NCBI RefSeq assembly: GCF_001949145.1
Contig: NW_019091379.1
Span: 1,019,585 to 1,042,502, forward strand
Length of the DNA stretch: 22,918 bases
Direction: 5' to 3'
From: Acanthaster planci
Taxonomy: Eukaryota > Echinodermata > Asteroidea > Valvatida > Acanthasteridae
The position numbers and the translations under genes are program-made. Under the pieces are notes generated by a model, which was not told where the DNA came from, did no database searches, and saw nothing but the letters and a program-made list of their open reading frames with translations. Positions 1 through 10,547 of the stretch are shown here, piece by piece (positions within the stretch are counted from its first letter, which is position 1; each line of letters starts with the position of its first letter).

Positions 1-2817
1 TGGCATTGGTATGGTATCATTGTCTTTAAGATGTTGCTGAGGAGCATCATTCGTGGTCAAAACACCATTTCCATTTTGAGCCTGATGAAGAATCTTTACA
101 GATATGCAACAGGCAAAAAAACATCTTTCATTCTATAAATGGAAACACACGAAAGGTTTTCAGAATAAGCGAGACTGCAAAGTGTTAATTACAACAGTCA
201 TAGGATCTTCCTTTTCGGTTGAAAATCCATTATTGGATCGTTTTGGTTTTCACGCTCGAATAGCTGAGTACGTCACGAATTGATCAAACTGTTTTCTCTC
301 TTTGTTTCTAGAAAATAAAAGGTAAATGCTATGAGTGGGGGGGAATCCTTCGAATATTTTGAAGATCAGAAAATGTTGCATTGTGTTTTTAGTTTTGTTT
401 TGTTTTTTCATCCGGTAATGCAGTTACAATACTCAGCAGACTCCTAAGTTAATTGCTTGATTTTTAAAAAAAAGGACACACTACACTCATTTGTTACATA
501 TGAATTAGTCAACTAGTACGTGCAGGAACTGAGATATAACTGTATACGTCACTACATCTACAACAGTGAACGAAATAAATGACCTGCTCATTGCTGGAAG
601 ATTTAATTCAGTCTCCCTCATCTCTTCTTCTTCTTCTTGGGTTTGTTTACAAGATGACACGTTTTGTTCCAAGCTGACGAAAAAGCCTGTGATCATCACT
701 GAGGTTAAAAACAAAATTCGTGTTCCAGGCGTGCCTAGAGGCTGCTCTCCACAGACGGGTTTTCGTGCAGTGCGCCTCGAGTCTGTCTGTGTAGTACGTT
801 TTGTGTAGTAGGTTGAGGGGAGCGTTCATTGAAATGGTACAGGCGTGAAAAGCGGTATAACTTAATGGTTACGGATACTGAATGGACCAAACAAAATGAC
901 CCATAGAAAGGCAGTCTTTGTTTTTATGGGGGACACACAACATTTTATTATCAGTGAAGGATGAAACCCTGTGCAGCGAAGAGGTGAAGATGAAAGCAAA
1001 TAACAGACGACTGAACGGGCATTAATCATTTCGGTGACGTGTCATAATGTCGATTACAATTCAAGGCTTGAATAATTTATCGAATTGAATATTACAATCA
1101 GTCAGAGCGCGCAGTTTTAAGCAATTTTGTCAAGAATTTACTTGTATCTGCTGATTCTTTTGGTCGTTTGAAGGTGCTTCGTTTAGGATAACGTGAACTA
1201 CTTGTAGAACTTGGCGGATCTTCACGAGTAAACTAAAAAGGCAACTATGGGTAACATTACAATAACTATATGAAAGGCGCGTGGACCATTCTGCAGCTAT
1301 CCGAAAAATAACCGACCAAAATATTGCTCCAAATCGTGCTTCGTTCTTAACTGAGTGGCACGTGTTTTTGTGGCGAGATGCGAATGCCCATCGGTCAAAG
1401 ACGCACGAAACGTATGCGTGTAACCTGCGTCTTTATTGGTAGCTTGGAAGGTGCAATTCAACTCGTGGCACGGCTACCTTGGAATCGAGTTTGTGAGACC
1501 AAGAAATGTCCTGGGTATATACAGCAGGCAAAGAGCGAAAACTTCATCGAGTTCGTTACAAAGAAGCAGCAGTGTGACGATTGGGACAGTTGTGTCGGTT
1601 TATACAGGGAACTTGCACAATTAATGACAAATGGTCCATTCCACGTTCGAGTACCGTGATGCACACGAGTAGGGCCTATAATGTAAGAAAATGAATTTGG
1701 GGGCAAAATGACATCGACGAAAAATGAATTATTAAAACTCGAAACCGAAAAAAGAATGACATGTCCCTCCAGCAAGTCGTGTGCCGTTGTATAACACGTG
1801 GGGCTTGCTTTAAAACAGCAGGAGAAATTCAAATCGCAAAACTCATACCGTAAGCCGTTCAGTCCTGTCATGGCGATATGTCCTTACATTGTCAGATGTG
1901 TGGCTGAGAGGTGTCAAGTATACACAAAGCACAAGTAGGCCTATCGGGTTGTAAGTTTCGCCCGACGGTGTTTCGATTTGCACGCCATTGCCTCCGTTTG
2001 GGAGAATGCAATTAGTGTCATGACGACATTTGAGAGAAAGCCTACAATCAGTTAAGCCAGTGGCACAGCTGGGGTATAGAATGACAGAATGAAATGAGGC
2101 GAAGATCCTGTGTGCAAAATTGAACGGTATCAACAGGTGTAAAGCATTGGATACGGTGTTAATAGCACAGACCCCAAATAGACAGTAATATTACTTAGTG
2201 TCTAAGTGGCCCCATGTGTACAATATCACCTAAACGGGACAACAATTCCACCTTGCAACTATTGGCTCGGAGCTGGACCAGGAGAGGGCGCAATTTTCAT
2301 AGCAACAGGTGTTACTTGGGTATTTACTGCGCATCACTGGTTCACGAACGACTACGAATTAACGCATGCCGTCTCATCGCTACCAACAAAATGAACACTC
2401 CCATCGAACATAGCTCTGTCCAACTGATCAGGGGGGTGTTTCTGCTAAGGGCGGATAGCTGATAAACCCTGACTACGCACCTGTAATGCGCTTGACTTGT
2501 GGCCGGGCCACTATTTTAGTTTCACTTTGCCTGATTTTGACTTCTAATCACCACCATAAGGCGCTCTCGTGACAATATAACGAACAGAAAAAAATACGTC
2601 TATTAAAACAAAACTGTTTCCAACTATTGCATCAAACTGTAATGTCTACATGTATAATATGTGTACACGGCCCCCTATCGATCCTGCCGCTAAATACAAC
2701 ATGACAGCGCACACTAAATCAACCCCGTGCTACAAACGTCATAAGGAATATACCATACCAACTTCTGATTCATTAGTACGTTGGAATAATAGGCGTCTTC
2801 TTGTCTGATTATGACAA
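1..2817. other. Non-coding stretch, 5' end of window
   Basis: There are only short chance frames on both strands. 1378-1659 (+) and 1459-1871 (-) overlap each other, and neither has a recognisable motif. The minus-strand ATG at 1871 has a good context (GCC-ATG-A), but no homology is visible. G7 lies at 337 and (CTT)5 at 624. TAGGCCT-type words occur near 1672 and 1937. A TATAAAT (134-140) has no following gene. Confidence 0.5.
624..638 (+). repeat. (CTT)5 microsatellite
   Basis: Five perfect CTT units inside a pyrimidine-rich stretch. The complementary frame reads as a run of Glu. Confidence 0.7.
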
Positions 2818-3171
2818 ATGACGGAACGAATTCAAACTGTCTTGAGCAGAAAACTCCCACAGATGTTTCGCACTGAACTCTCATCACTACGATACAGATC
2901 AGACGATCCGGTGATCATGGAAACGCTATGTCATTTACAGTGGCTCCCGCCAATGTCAATGAGCTTTGTGAAAATTAATGCACAGAGTCACTGTTCCGTG
3001 ACAGTCACTCAGCTCAAAATCGACCAAAATGTTCTCCATCTACCGTTCAAGAAGACCATCGAAAATATCCAGGGAAACTTCGTTGGATTCGTCTGTGAGG
3101 ACACGACGGCTATGTTATTCCATGTTGAACCACTCTCGCGACATCCAGAAAAGTGTCAATTATTCTTTTAA
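2818..3171 (+). CDS. Unrecognised 117-codon frame followed by AATAAA
   Basis: An ATG-started frame of 117 codons runs to TAA at 3169-3171, with a canonical AATAAA at 3218-3223, 47 bases past the stop. It has no signal peptide or transmembrane segment. The composition is mixed, with several Met, Cys and His residues (for example CHLQWLPPMSMSF and EPLSRHPEKCQLFF). The ATG is one of two within TTATGACAAATGACGG and lacks a purine at -3 that would make it stand out. It could be a last exon, a decayed mobile-element fragment or a chance frame, and nothing separates these. The following sequence (3172-3300) is A-rich and stop-dense. Confidence 0.14.
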   Translation: MTERIQTVLSRKLPQMFRTELSSLRYRSDDPVIMETLCHLQWLPPMSMSFVKINAQSHCSVTVTQLKIDQNVLHLPFKKTIENIQGNFVGFVCEDTTAMLFHVEPLSRHPEKCQLFF

Positions 3172-3217
3172 AAATCTATTTAAAAATCAAGATCAACATT
3201 GACTTGATAGACACAGA

Positions 3218-3223
3218 AATAAA
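3218..3223 (+). promoter_or_regulatory. AATAAA hexamer after the 2818-3171 frame
   Basis: AATAAA occurs in ACACAGAAATAAAAGTTATGG. Its position 47 bases after a stop codon would suit a short 3' UTR, but the hexamer is frequent by chance here. Confidence 0.15.
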
Positions 3224-3563
3224 AGTTATGGCACTGAATTAGTACAACTTCAAGCACAACGACTAACGCCATTGAAGATGAAGTACACCGTTTTACACGT
3301 TCTACGGGGGGGGGTCTTGGATTTTTCATTTGAAGTCAAACACTCCTTAATTTTATTACACTTATGTTTTAATGTGTCTCGTTCATATTTATGCCTACTC
3401 CTTCCATGATATTTTATTTTATCTTTGTTTCGTAGTTTTTACTTCTTTATATTCATACGTTAATTCTAACGTATATTTTTTCATCACTTCTTTGTAATCA
3501 TTTTTCATTTAGCCAAAATTTACTTCCAGTTCAACCTTTCCAATGAATCGTGTAGAAACTTAC

Positions 3564-3658
3564 CTCTCAATACTTCCCAGATGACATTCCAATTGCATGT
3601 ATTTTCCAAACAAAATAATTTCCTGTGGTGACCGAGGGATTTCGGTGAGTAAGCACAT
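3564..3658 (-). CDS. Short minus-strand open frame ending at a perfect donor (candidate exon)
   Basis: Reading the minus strand, the frame is open from 3700 (just after a TAA) to 3564. From the ATG at 3658-3656 (A at -3) it gives 31 codons plus two bases, then meets TTGAGAG|GTAAGTTTC, a near-perfect U1 match, with an in-frame TAA one codon later. The peptide (MCLLTEIPRSPQEIILFGKY then MQLECHLGSIE) has no low-complexity bias. An internal acceptor-like CACCACAG precedes GAAATTATT, so a shorter 59-base exon is also possible. The plus strand of the same DNA carries its own donor-like TTCG|GTGAGTAAG at 3645. No downstream exon is identifiable, because the T-rich DNA at 3330-3530 (A-rich on the minus strand) gives no clear acceptor. 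The family is unknown. Confidence 0.2.
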
Positions 3659-3700
3659 AATTTTGGCCTTTGTTTGAAGATTCCGTGAATGGTTCCCAAA

Positions 3701-6060
3701 TTAGCCGCTAGCTAGCTAGTGGTATGGTGTAAAAAGTCTCCAACTCCGCACAGTCACATTGACAGAATTTGATAACTTGAATCGATGTGGCATATTTCCG
3801 CAGGTAACACATACATTTTGACATGTGAAGTAATGGAGGCTTTCTGTACGCCGATCCACTGATGGTGCCGACTGCAAGTTCCTGTGTGTGACTTGATACG
3901 CATGCATCGTGCATTTAATGAAAAAGCTGCAGAGTGCATGATTAAAGGCTTGGGCCGTAATATAGCTAGCCGGAAGTACATAGCCATAGCCATAACCAAT
4001 GCAATGGATCGAATCATCTCTCAGCCTAGAGCATCAGCAAGCACTGTTTGTTCTACAGACACTAATTGTATGGGGAGGGGCGTGGTTTAAGTCAGAGCAA
4101 CGACTAAAAACGTCAAGAATCACCACTTTTTCGTCGATTTTCCTTAATGTTACCCTCCAAGCTATAGCACCTAAACTCCATGGTTTGACTTGCCACCCAT
4201 TATTGTTCTCTCCACTTATTTCACGGCAAACTTGCATCGATCCAGCCGCTTGTACCATAAGCAGGCCATCATTGTCAGGTCGGGGGTAAAATGGCTCGAT
4301 TCTTGTGTGACACTGTGCCCATTAATACTGTGTAGCTTGTAATACTTGTCACGGCTCAGTGAAACAAGCACTTAGCGTTCTAGCGGTTTATCTGTCTTCC
4401 AACATCAACCTCGTACATCCGTTAAAGACGTTTGCAAATGAACCTTGGTTAAAAAAGAAGTTAATATACAACTGTGCATAATTTCAGCCTTTGGAATGAT
4501 GTGACAATTTGAGCCTTGTTACTTCCAAAACCACGCGAAGCCATTTTTTTCTTGCAGCCATGAATATTTACTGACCATTGAGAGCAAGGGTCGGGTTTTT
4601 CGTGTTTCATTGAACTGCCGACGAAAGCAAGAATACCATGCGTGGACGCAGGCGAAATCCTGTCCACAGTCCCATAAGACTCACTGGGCTATTCTAGCGA
4701 TGCATCTAATTGTAAACGCCCAACAGACTTTATTCACGGGTCGGCCATATTGAAATTGAGGGTGAAGTCAACTCGTCATTTTTGGAACATGTGTATGGGT
4801 AGCAATTACAAAACTACCAAAAATGAAATTTCGTGATAAATTAGGACCCGTCTGCCCTGGTGAATAATTTCAAGTTCAGGATTAGTTATATCTGAGTCTT
4901 TTATGCCAGATTTTGAAAAAAAATGACAGTAAGGTTTGGAATTCAAGCCAATCTTTGAATAGTCTGATACTATATTGACAGTTCACAACGTATAGAACTG
5001 ATTCAGGGGACAAGATCGAAAATGAGTTCCTTGTGGCTATTCCGAAAGCTGACAATTTAGTTAGGTAGACCAGGTCAGATTATGAATACAAGTCTCTCAT
5101 TGTGTCTAAATTTTCATTAATGATCGCTAATTGACTTGACTAAACATGTTGTAAAAATCGTTGAACAGCTTCCCCGTATGGTAATCCATGTCCTTCAGGT
5201 TCTATCGTGTGTAATTTACTTCAAGGCAAAACTGTGTCTAATACAAGTGTATTACACGTATTTCAGACCAAGGATTAAAACGTGTGCTTAAATTTATCGA
5301 TATGGAAACGGTAAAGACAAAACATGAAATGAAAAAACCGGGATAACAGTTTTGCCCAGGATTATTTAGTGATATAAAGGATCAGTATTGAGCTCTGACA
5401 GTGGACACGAAAATGCCGCCTGTCCATGGCCGATCGGGTGATAATGTTTCTAACTCCTTCAATTCCGTTGTCGGGAATGGAAATAACGCAATATAAGAAT
5501 CCGGACACCTGTTACAATAGGTTTCCCCGGCTATTTTAACAGGATTGTTTCATTCCACTTCACAAATGTGTCTTTTTGAGTTCGTCCAGTGAATTGATTC
5601 GAGCACTTAAAGTGTTTAATTTCGTCAGACAATTTCAAATGTCGGTCAACCGAATTCTAAGCATGAGCACCATTTTGACCGAGGAGTGTTCTATCTCGTC
5701 TTGCTTTATTCTTGGATTCAATAACCCACAAACTCCATAGTGTAAGTCTCCCCTTAGAAATACGTAGTGTGTGTCAGTTGCAAATAGCCGTCGCTCCTAT
5801 ATGCTCCTCTACACTATGCAAGGACACACTCAGGATTTATCATTGGGGGAAAGAAAATCTCTTCGTTCTCGCACCGAAATTCGTTCGATACACGCAAGGA
5901 ACTAACTCCCCGAGGCGGTCATAATCGACACGTATGAACCTCGGCGATCTGACGCGTAGTTCCAGGCGGAGGTTACTCAGCCAGAATGTGATTCTTATTC
6001 TCGTTAATCTCATAGTTCGAAAATGTTTGATCACAGCTTGAAAAAAACTTTAATTCCTGC
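3701..6060. other. Non-coding stretch
   Basis: Frequent stops in all frames. Overlapping frames at 3708-4017 (-) and 3884-4289 (+) reflect local stop depletion, not a gene. CATAGC units repeat briefly near 3978. From 4700 to 5700 I see nothing beyond plain A+T-rich sequence. 5920-5965 is mildly CpG-rich. The T-rich DNA just before this block (3330-3540) has A/T runs but no repeat unit. Confidence 0.5.
3708..3719. repeat. (CTAG)3 palindrome
   Basis: CTAGCTAGCTAG is a perfect 12-bp palindrome made of three CTAG units, located just upstream of the short minus-strand frame that opens at 3700. Confidence 0.45.
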
Positions 6061-6360
6061 CAAGACCCACAACAGTTACAACGGTTCCTGCACTGTAGTC
6101 ACGACAACAGCAGTACACTGCTCTATCCACATAAAAAATAACGCCCTCTATGGTAACAGCATCGACCATAAGACGAAGCCACACAATAACAATAGAAGTC
6201 ACCTAAAAAACGACCAAACTGCAACGTGCGACGGACTCACGACTCAACCAGTAGTGACAATATGCATCAGGTTGAAAATACTCGACACCCCAAAAATGCA
6301 TATTTAACACCACCCCTTCCATAGATGCAATCGCACGCATGCACCCACACAAACAGCCAA
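6061..6360 (+). other. Strand-asymmetric A+C-rich tract
   Basis: By hand count, 207 of 300 plus-strand bases are A or C (69%), with both G and T scarce. The bias gives one open plus-strand frame (6023-6307) rich in Asn, Thr, His and Lys, which I read as a compositional by-product. The skew could reflect transcription-coupled mutation, a decayed (CA)-type repeat or a structured transcript. No repeat period is visible. Confidence 0.4.
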
Positions 6361-6566
6361 ATCACATTATTCTTAGAATTGACTTCTGACGCATAACCCA
6401 AGGCTGTAGAGCCCTATCCCAAAGATTTCCAAAGATTTCATGTAAACATAATGAAATAGATTCCCCATACGTATTGTGTTTTTGTTCGGGCTTGGACAAA
6501 TTCCGACCATCAGACGACAGATGAATTGTTTTCCAATCTGCTCTGCCTCGTGGAATAGAGAATTTT

Positions 6567-6779
6567 ATCTGTCACCTCATGAAATTATTCTTACCATTGC
6601 GCTCATAAACGTTCATTGTTTATATACCGAACTTGGCGGTGACGCAAATACTCATTTAGGCTAGGTTTGATTTAGGGTGTATTCAGGCGTTCGGAAGTAA
6701 TAATGCTCCATTCCATCTGACACCTCGTGAAATTATTCTGGCCAGTTCACCCGTAAACATTCACTATATTTGTTTATAC
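6567..6779 (+). repeat. Imperfect direct duplication of a 60-65 bp unit
   Basis: The unit at 6567-6627 and that at 6715-6779 align as ATCTGTCACCTCATGAAATTATTC against ATCTGACACCTCGTGAAATTATTC (quoted here in part). Both continue with a TAAACRTTCA core and end in TTGTTTATA, with a few substitutions and small indels. The offset is 148 bases, and the intervening DNA is not obviously duplicated. These may be two fragments of one dispersed repeat family, or a local duplication. A short plus-strand frame (6476-6664) crosses copy 1 but is not preserved in copy 2, so selection on a protein is not supported. Confidence 0.6.
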
Positions 6780-7454
6780 GCACACACCATCCATCTCATA
6801 CTTCCTAGCTCCTGTTCAAATGATTCCAACGCTACTCCATGTAAGTGCCCAGGGCTTATGTTTCCTTCAACAAACGAACAAAACGAAAGGCTTCAAACCC
6901 CCCCCAAAAAAATCAAACGGACATTATGTGACCCAGCACATCGAAATCAGGAATAAGTCGGAAATTGACTTTTTGAGATATGTGCATAGTCAAAAAGAGA
7001 ATTTCTTAAGCTTACAAATGGTACATATTACAGGTGTGCTGATGGTAACTTTTCATACATGCACTTCCAAAATATACAGAAACCGCCACATTGATGTTTT
7101 AAGCATTTACCCACATCCCCACTTTACTCTGCCATTATGTAAAACGGCCTCAGCGACTTATTCCTGATTACGATGTACTGAGTTACATATTCAAAATGAA
7201 TGGTCTAATTAGACGTGACTTTTAACTGGTTTTTCAAACACTGGCCAATTTTTTTCCCCAAATACAACTCACAAGGTAAATCACTTCATTTGGGGGCAAC
7301 ATTAAAAACGCTGGTTTTAAAAAGCAGCTTTGAGATTGACATTTTCTGCAACTGTTGGGTAAATGGCCCGAGTTGGCATAAAATTGGGGAAATCATCGTG
7401 GCTTGGTTGTCAATTTGTCTAACAGGTAAAAGCGATTCACCTGGCATCCGGCGT

Positions 7455-7464
7455 CCCCCCCCCC
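7455..7464 (+). repeat. C10 homopolymer (representative of a window-wide set)
   Basis: Runs of seven or more C or G occur at 337-343 (G7), 3306-3314 (G9), 6898-6905 (C8), 7455-7464 (C10), 13945-13953 (C9), 14040-14047 (C8), 16202-16212 (C11), 17622-17630 (G9), 18761-18769 (C9) and near 18953 (C8). In DNA of this composition very few are expected. Confidence 0.7.
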
Positions 7465-8109
7465 ATGGCCACGGCGTTTTATACCGTGAAATAGATTGAG
7501 ACCGTATAGGCGTTTTACCTGCAGAAATTTCGAACGGCATGAGTCATTGTGTCATTTGGGCGTCCAATTTTATAGCACGGTGTCATTATTCATATCCCCA
7601 TAGGAAATTTCATCAAGAGCTTTCAGGCGTACATGTGCTTGATTTGCTAATAGAATTCCAGGAAGGACCATTGTGCGTGTTGAACTCAGAAAATGCTTGA
7701 ATTAGGAAGAGAAACGTTGGCCATTTTGAGTCACATTCAAGGTGGCTACCCACATTAGCGATAACAAATTTCATATTTCAAAAGAGTGATGCCCCCCGGC
7801 CACACATGTCTACCTTTGACACATCCATCTTTAGATCCACCGCAGTGTCACGCGTAACGAATGAGAGGTCAGCCGCACACCGACTGCTTAATTGCAACCT
7901 GTCATTTGCACTTTAGGAGCACCGGCCGCTATAGTCGTGAGGGTGCATCTGTTCTCTCACTCCCAATAACAACACTGCCGGCAGGTTAAGGAAAAGAAAC
8001 ACACTCCATCTATCAAGGGACAATTATACTCCCTGCCTTGTTTAAAACCAGGTAATTTCAATTCAAAATTAGCTGAGATTTTCAAAGTCACTGCTCTGCA
8101 AAAAGTAAT

Positions 8110-8175
8110 ACATGCCGTAAATTTGTTGAGAAATAACCTCGCAGCCCAGCATGCTTCCGCAAATTTACGGTAGGT
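8110..8175. repeat. Inverted repeat with a perfect 11-bp stem and 34-bp loop
   Basis: CCGTAAATTTG (8115-8125) is exactly complementary to CAAATTTACGG (8160-8170). Pairing extends outward with one G-T wobble and one mismatch (ACATG against TAGGT), giving about 16 positions per arm from 8110 to 8175. The loop holds GCAGCCCAGCATGC. A related word, AATTTTACGG, recurs 50 bases downstream near 8220, so the arm may belong to a larger decayed repeat. The hairpin could be a MITE remnant or a structured transcript. Confidence 0.55.
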
Positions 8176-9169
8176 CATGGTAGTTTTAAATTGTACGGGC
8201 TACTTAACAGTTTATGTGAATTTTACGGTCGTTTTTATTTTTTTCTCGTAAAAACGTTCCTCACTTGATTCGACATGAATACGATCCCATTCTACGATTC
8301 ATTACGTTTTTGACTATGTGCTTTCGACAATCATTGACATGTAAGAATCAACAGCCATCCTGCTGAAAAGGCTCTGTTTAAGTGAGCATTTTTGTTTCCG
8401 AATACAGCACGCCCGTGTGGTTCTGTTTCATTCATAATATCGAAAACAAAAAAATTCACAAACTGAAACAAATGTGATCACTGAATGAGTGTCGTTTCTT
8501 TTGAAAACAAATGGATTCTATTTAAAAAAACCAGGCACAATAGGAAACTGGCAATATGCCTGACTTTTGATCCCTCACCGGAACTCAAAATAACTCGAAT
8601 ATTTAGATGCACAAAAAAGCATGCAAATGAAACATTCCCATAACATTCTTGTTTTATGTTTTCCAGGGTTTTTTTTTTACAAACTCTCGTTAAGCGTTTC
8701 CATTATCACCAGAGTACTGCTATATTTTATAGACTTCTCCTCGTCGGGAAGCCAAGACATAGAACAGAAGCGATTCTTTGATTACGCTGGAAAGGTGATA
8801 GTGCCTCTCCCGTGTTGAGGGACTGCTTTTCAGCAAAAAAAGAGAGACTCAATGGCGACAAGAAGGCCAGGAAAGGGAATCAGATATCCGTGGCGATTGG
8901 AAATCCTAACAAACACGCAGCTTACAATCACAGGCTCTCTACAAAAGCCAACATACATGTATTCCTTTAAAAAGATTGAAGTATTGCCTACAGGGAAGAG
9001 TTTCTTTTGTTAAAATTCTCTCACTGCGTGCCCGTTTCAAATTGAGTTTCAGTTATAATCTTTCGATTTTTCCTATACCGGTGTGAGACTCGTAATAAGT
9101 GTTACGTCATGTGATGAAGTCGTTCAGGTACAAAAGCCCTCAAAAGATGAACAACTTGTTTTCTTTTCT

Positions 9170-9181
9170 AACGCGCGCGTT
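9170..9181. repeat. 12-bp CG-alternating palindrome
   Basis: AACGCGCGCGTT is self-complementary with an alternating CG core. It lies inside the minus-strand frame at 9124-9375, where it encodes Arg-Ala. Confidence 0.45.
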
Positions 9182-9254
9182 GTTCTTTTTATTAAGTGAT
9201 TTCTTGCCTTTGATTTATCGCTTTCATGGCACCAAAAAACTGGGTTCTCCTCAC

Positions 9255-9375
9255 TGAGAATGTTATTCGTGAAAAAGGACCATTCGCCCTGCAGTTCAAC
9301 TCGGATAACGAACACAATCCCGCGCACATCGCAAGGGGAGAAGAGACGCCATTTATTGCTTGGAATCGCGGTCAT
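9255..9375 (-). CDS. Candidate minus-strand 5' exon in a CpG-rich patch
   Basis: On the minus strand an ATG (GAG-ATG-ACC, G at -3) at 9375-9373 starts a frame that stays open to a stop near 9124, giving 82 codons. At 9254 it contains TCA|GTGAGG, a good donor, which would end a 121-base exon after about 40 codons (phase 1). The peptide has mixed composition (SNKWRLFSPCD, then VFVIRVELQGEW, then FFTNNILS) with no recognised domain and no signal peptide. The upstream side on this strand (9376-9480) is the most CpG-dense part of the window, as expected for some promoters. An overlapping plus-strand frame (9360-9542) is Arg/Ser-rich and looks like a by-product of the same G+C-rich composition. Confidence 0.18.
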
Positions 9376-9480
9376 CTCCAACTATTAAGCGACGAAGCTT
9401 AACGTCCCCGGCCGGGCGCGACTCGACTTGCCGGGATCTCACGGTCGGCACCTGCGTCTCACGATCCCACGAATCGATTC
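9301..9480. promoter_or_regulatory. CpG-rich patch, possible promoter region
   Basis: I count 23 CpG dinucleotides in these 180 bases, far denser than the surrounding A+T-rich DNA. The patch includes CCGGCCGGGCGCGACTCG and closes with several TCG and ACG steps. It contains a 6-bp stem hairpin (TTAAGC-GACGAA-GCTTAA) near 9385-9402. It lies directly upstream of the minus-strand ATG at 9375. In many invertebrates CpG density does not mark promoters, so this is suggestive only. Confidence 0.25.
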
Positions 9481-10547
9481 TACATTTTCTTTCGGTGCGT
9501 GAGCGTGCAGACACTTGGGAGACTTCTGGGGGCCCGGCGTAGAGGGAATTTCTTGGAGGTGTACGCGTAACTCCTTTTCATGTAACTGCTTTGTAGAATG
9601 ACTGATTTGTACATTTATTTGCAAAGAAAGATCTCAGTGAGCACCAGTGAGAAGCCGTATGCATCACTTGAACATTTGGCCGGTAACCTGCATCGCTAAA
9701 TAAAAGTATTTGCTGTGTTCAGCTCCATGCGTGCATGAAAGTGGCCCTATTCAGGCAAGACGCGTAGACGAATCACTAGATCTACCTTTTTTTTTGAAAA
9801 AAGTTTCCTATATGGTTCTCTACCGTTCTGGAATTCCACTGGAGAAATAGTGTACCCCATTTTACCGACCAGAGTATTGTGTGCTGTATCTGCCAATATT
9901 GTTTTACTAAACTAAAGACAGCGCAATAGAACGAATTCAATTAATAAATATGGAGTTCATATAATTCGCTCAAATCGTTTGCGTAATATTCGAGTGGCGT
10001 GTCACGACGGAAGCAATAGCACCGAGAAAGCTGCATCGACTTACAGGCGGTGACATTAAGCTGGATGAGTTATAGTGCTACCTGTTTCTGCCTGATTGGT
10101 AAAATAACATCGAGAGGGGAACACTTTTGGTGGAAGTATGCATTTGCTTGGAAACACGATCCCCTCATTTCAGGCATAGACGAACTTAGGAGAGGTAGCG
10201 GAAGAGTCAGATTGAATGCCAAGAGATGGAGTGAGACTTAGATGTTTGTCAAGATTGTTGGAGAAGGGTGAAGTTAAGGTGATGTCATGCACGATTCCTA
10301 TGAAGCACGGGTTCTCATCAAGAAGGCGTTGTCGTAGTTGTCACGATCGTTATCACTGGCATCATCGGTAGCTTATCTTTTATACACAGTCAAGCTCGTC
10401 GTGGTTATTGTTTTAAGTTATTTAATTTAAAATATCAACTTAACAGCTTTCTTTTATAATATGTAATATCAACCCTAAATCCGCCTCGTACATCACGGTC
10501 CGTTTGCAACGTACTCTTAAAAGCTAACTCTCACGACATTTTCGCTC
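9481..10547. other. Non-coding stretch
   Basis: No frame longer than 63 codons. It is A+T-rich, with a T9/A6 near-inverted pair at 9786-9803 and an A/T palindromic stretch around 10410-10445 (TTAAGT ... ACTTAA). I see no other structure. Confidence 0.5.

Larger units (their letters stand above)
6780..9123. other. Non-coding stretch containing the 8110-8175 hairpin
   Basis: A plus-strand frame at 7276-7425 lies between an acceptor-like CTCACAAG and the donor AACAG|GTAAAAGC, is exactly 150 bases long and stays open, but it encodes nothing I recognise and the acceptor is poor. A minus-strand ATG at 7540 reaches CTGCAG|GTAAAA after seven codons. C8 at 6898 and C10 at 7455 lie here. 8176-9123 holds only A+T-rich filler. 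Confidence 0.45.

Noticed and set aside
1459-1871. Longest open frame in the window, 137 codons on the minus strand with a good ATG context
   Set aside because: The length is within chance for 23 kb of six-frame sequence, the peptide has no motif or signal peptide, and an unrelated plus-strand frame overlaps it.
7276-7425. A 150-base open interval ending at AACAG|GTAAAAGC, the same 12-mer donor as at 22143-22154
   Set aside because: The acceptor side (ACTCACAAG) is poor and the peptide is unrecognised. A shared donor 12-mer is expected from the splice consensus plus chance.
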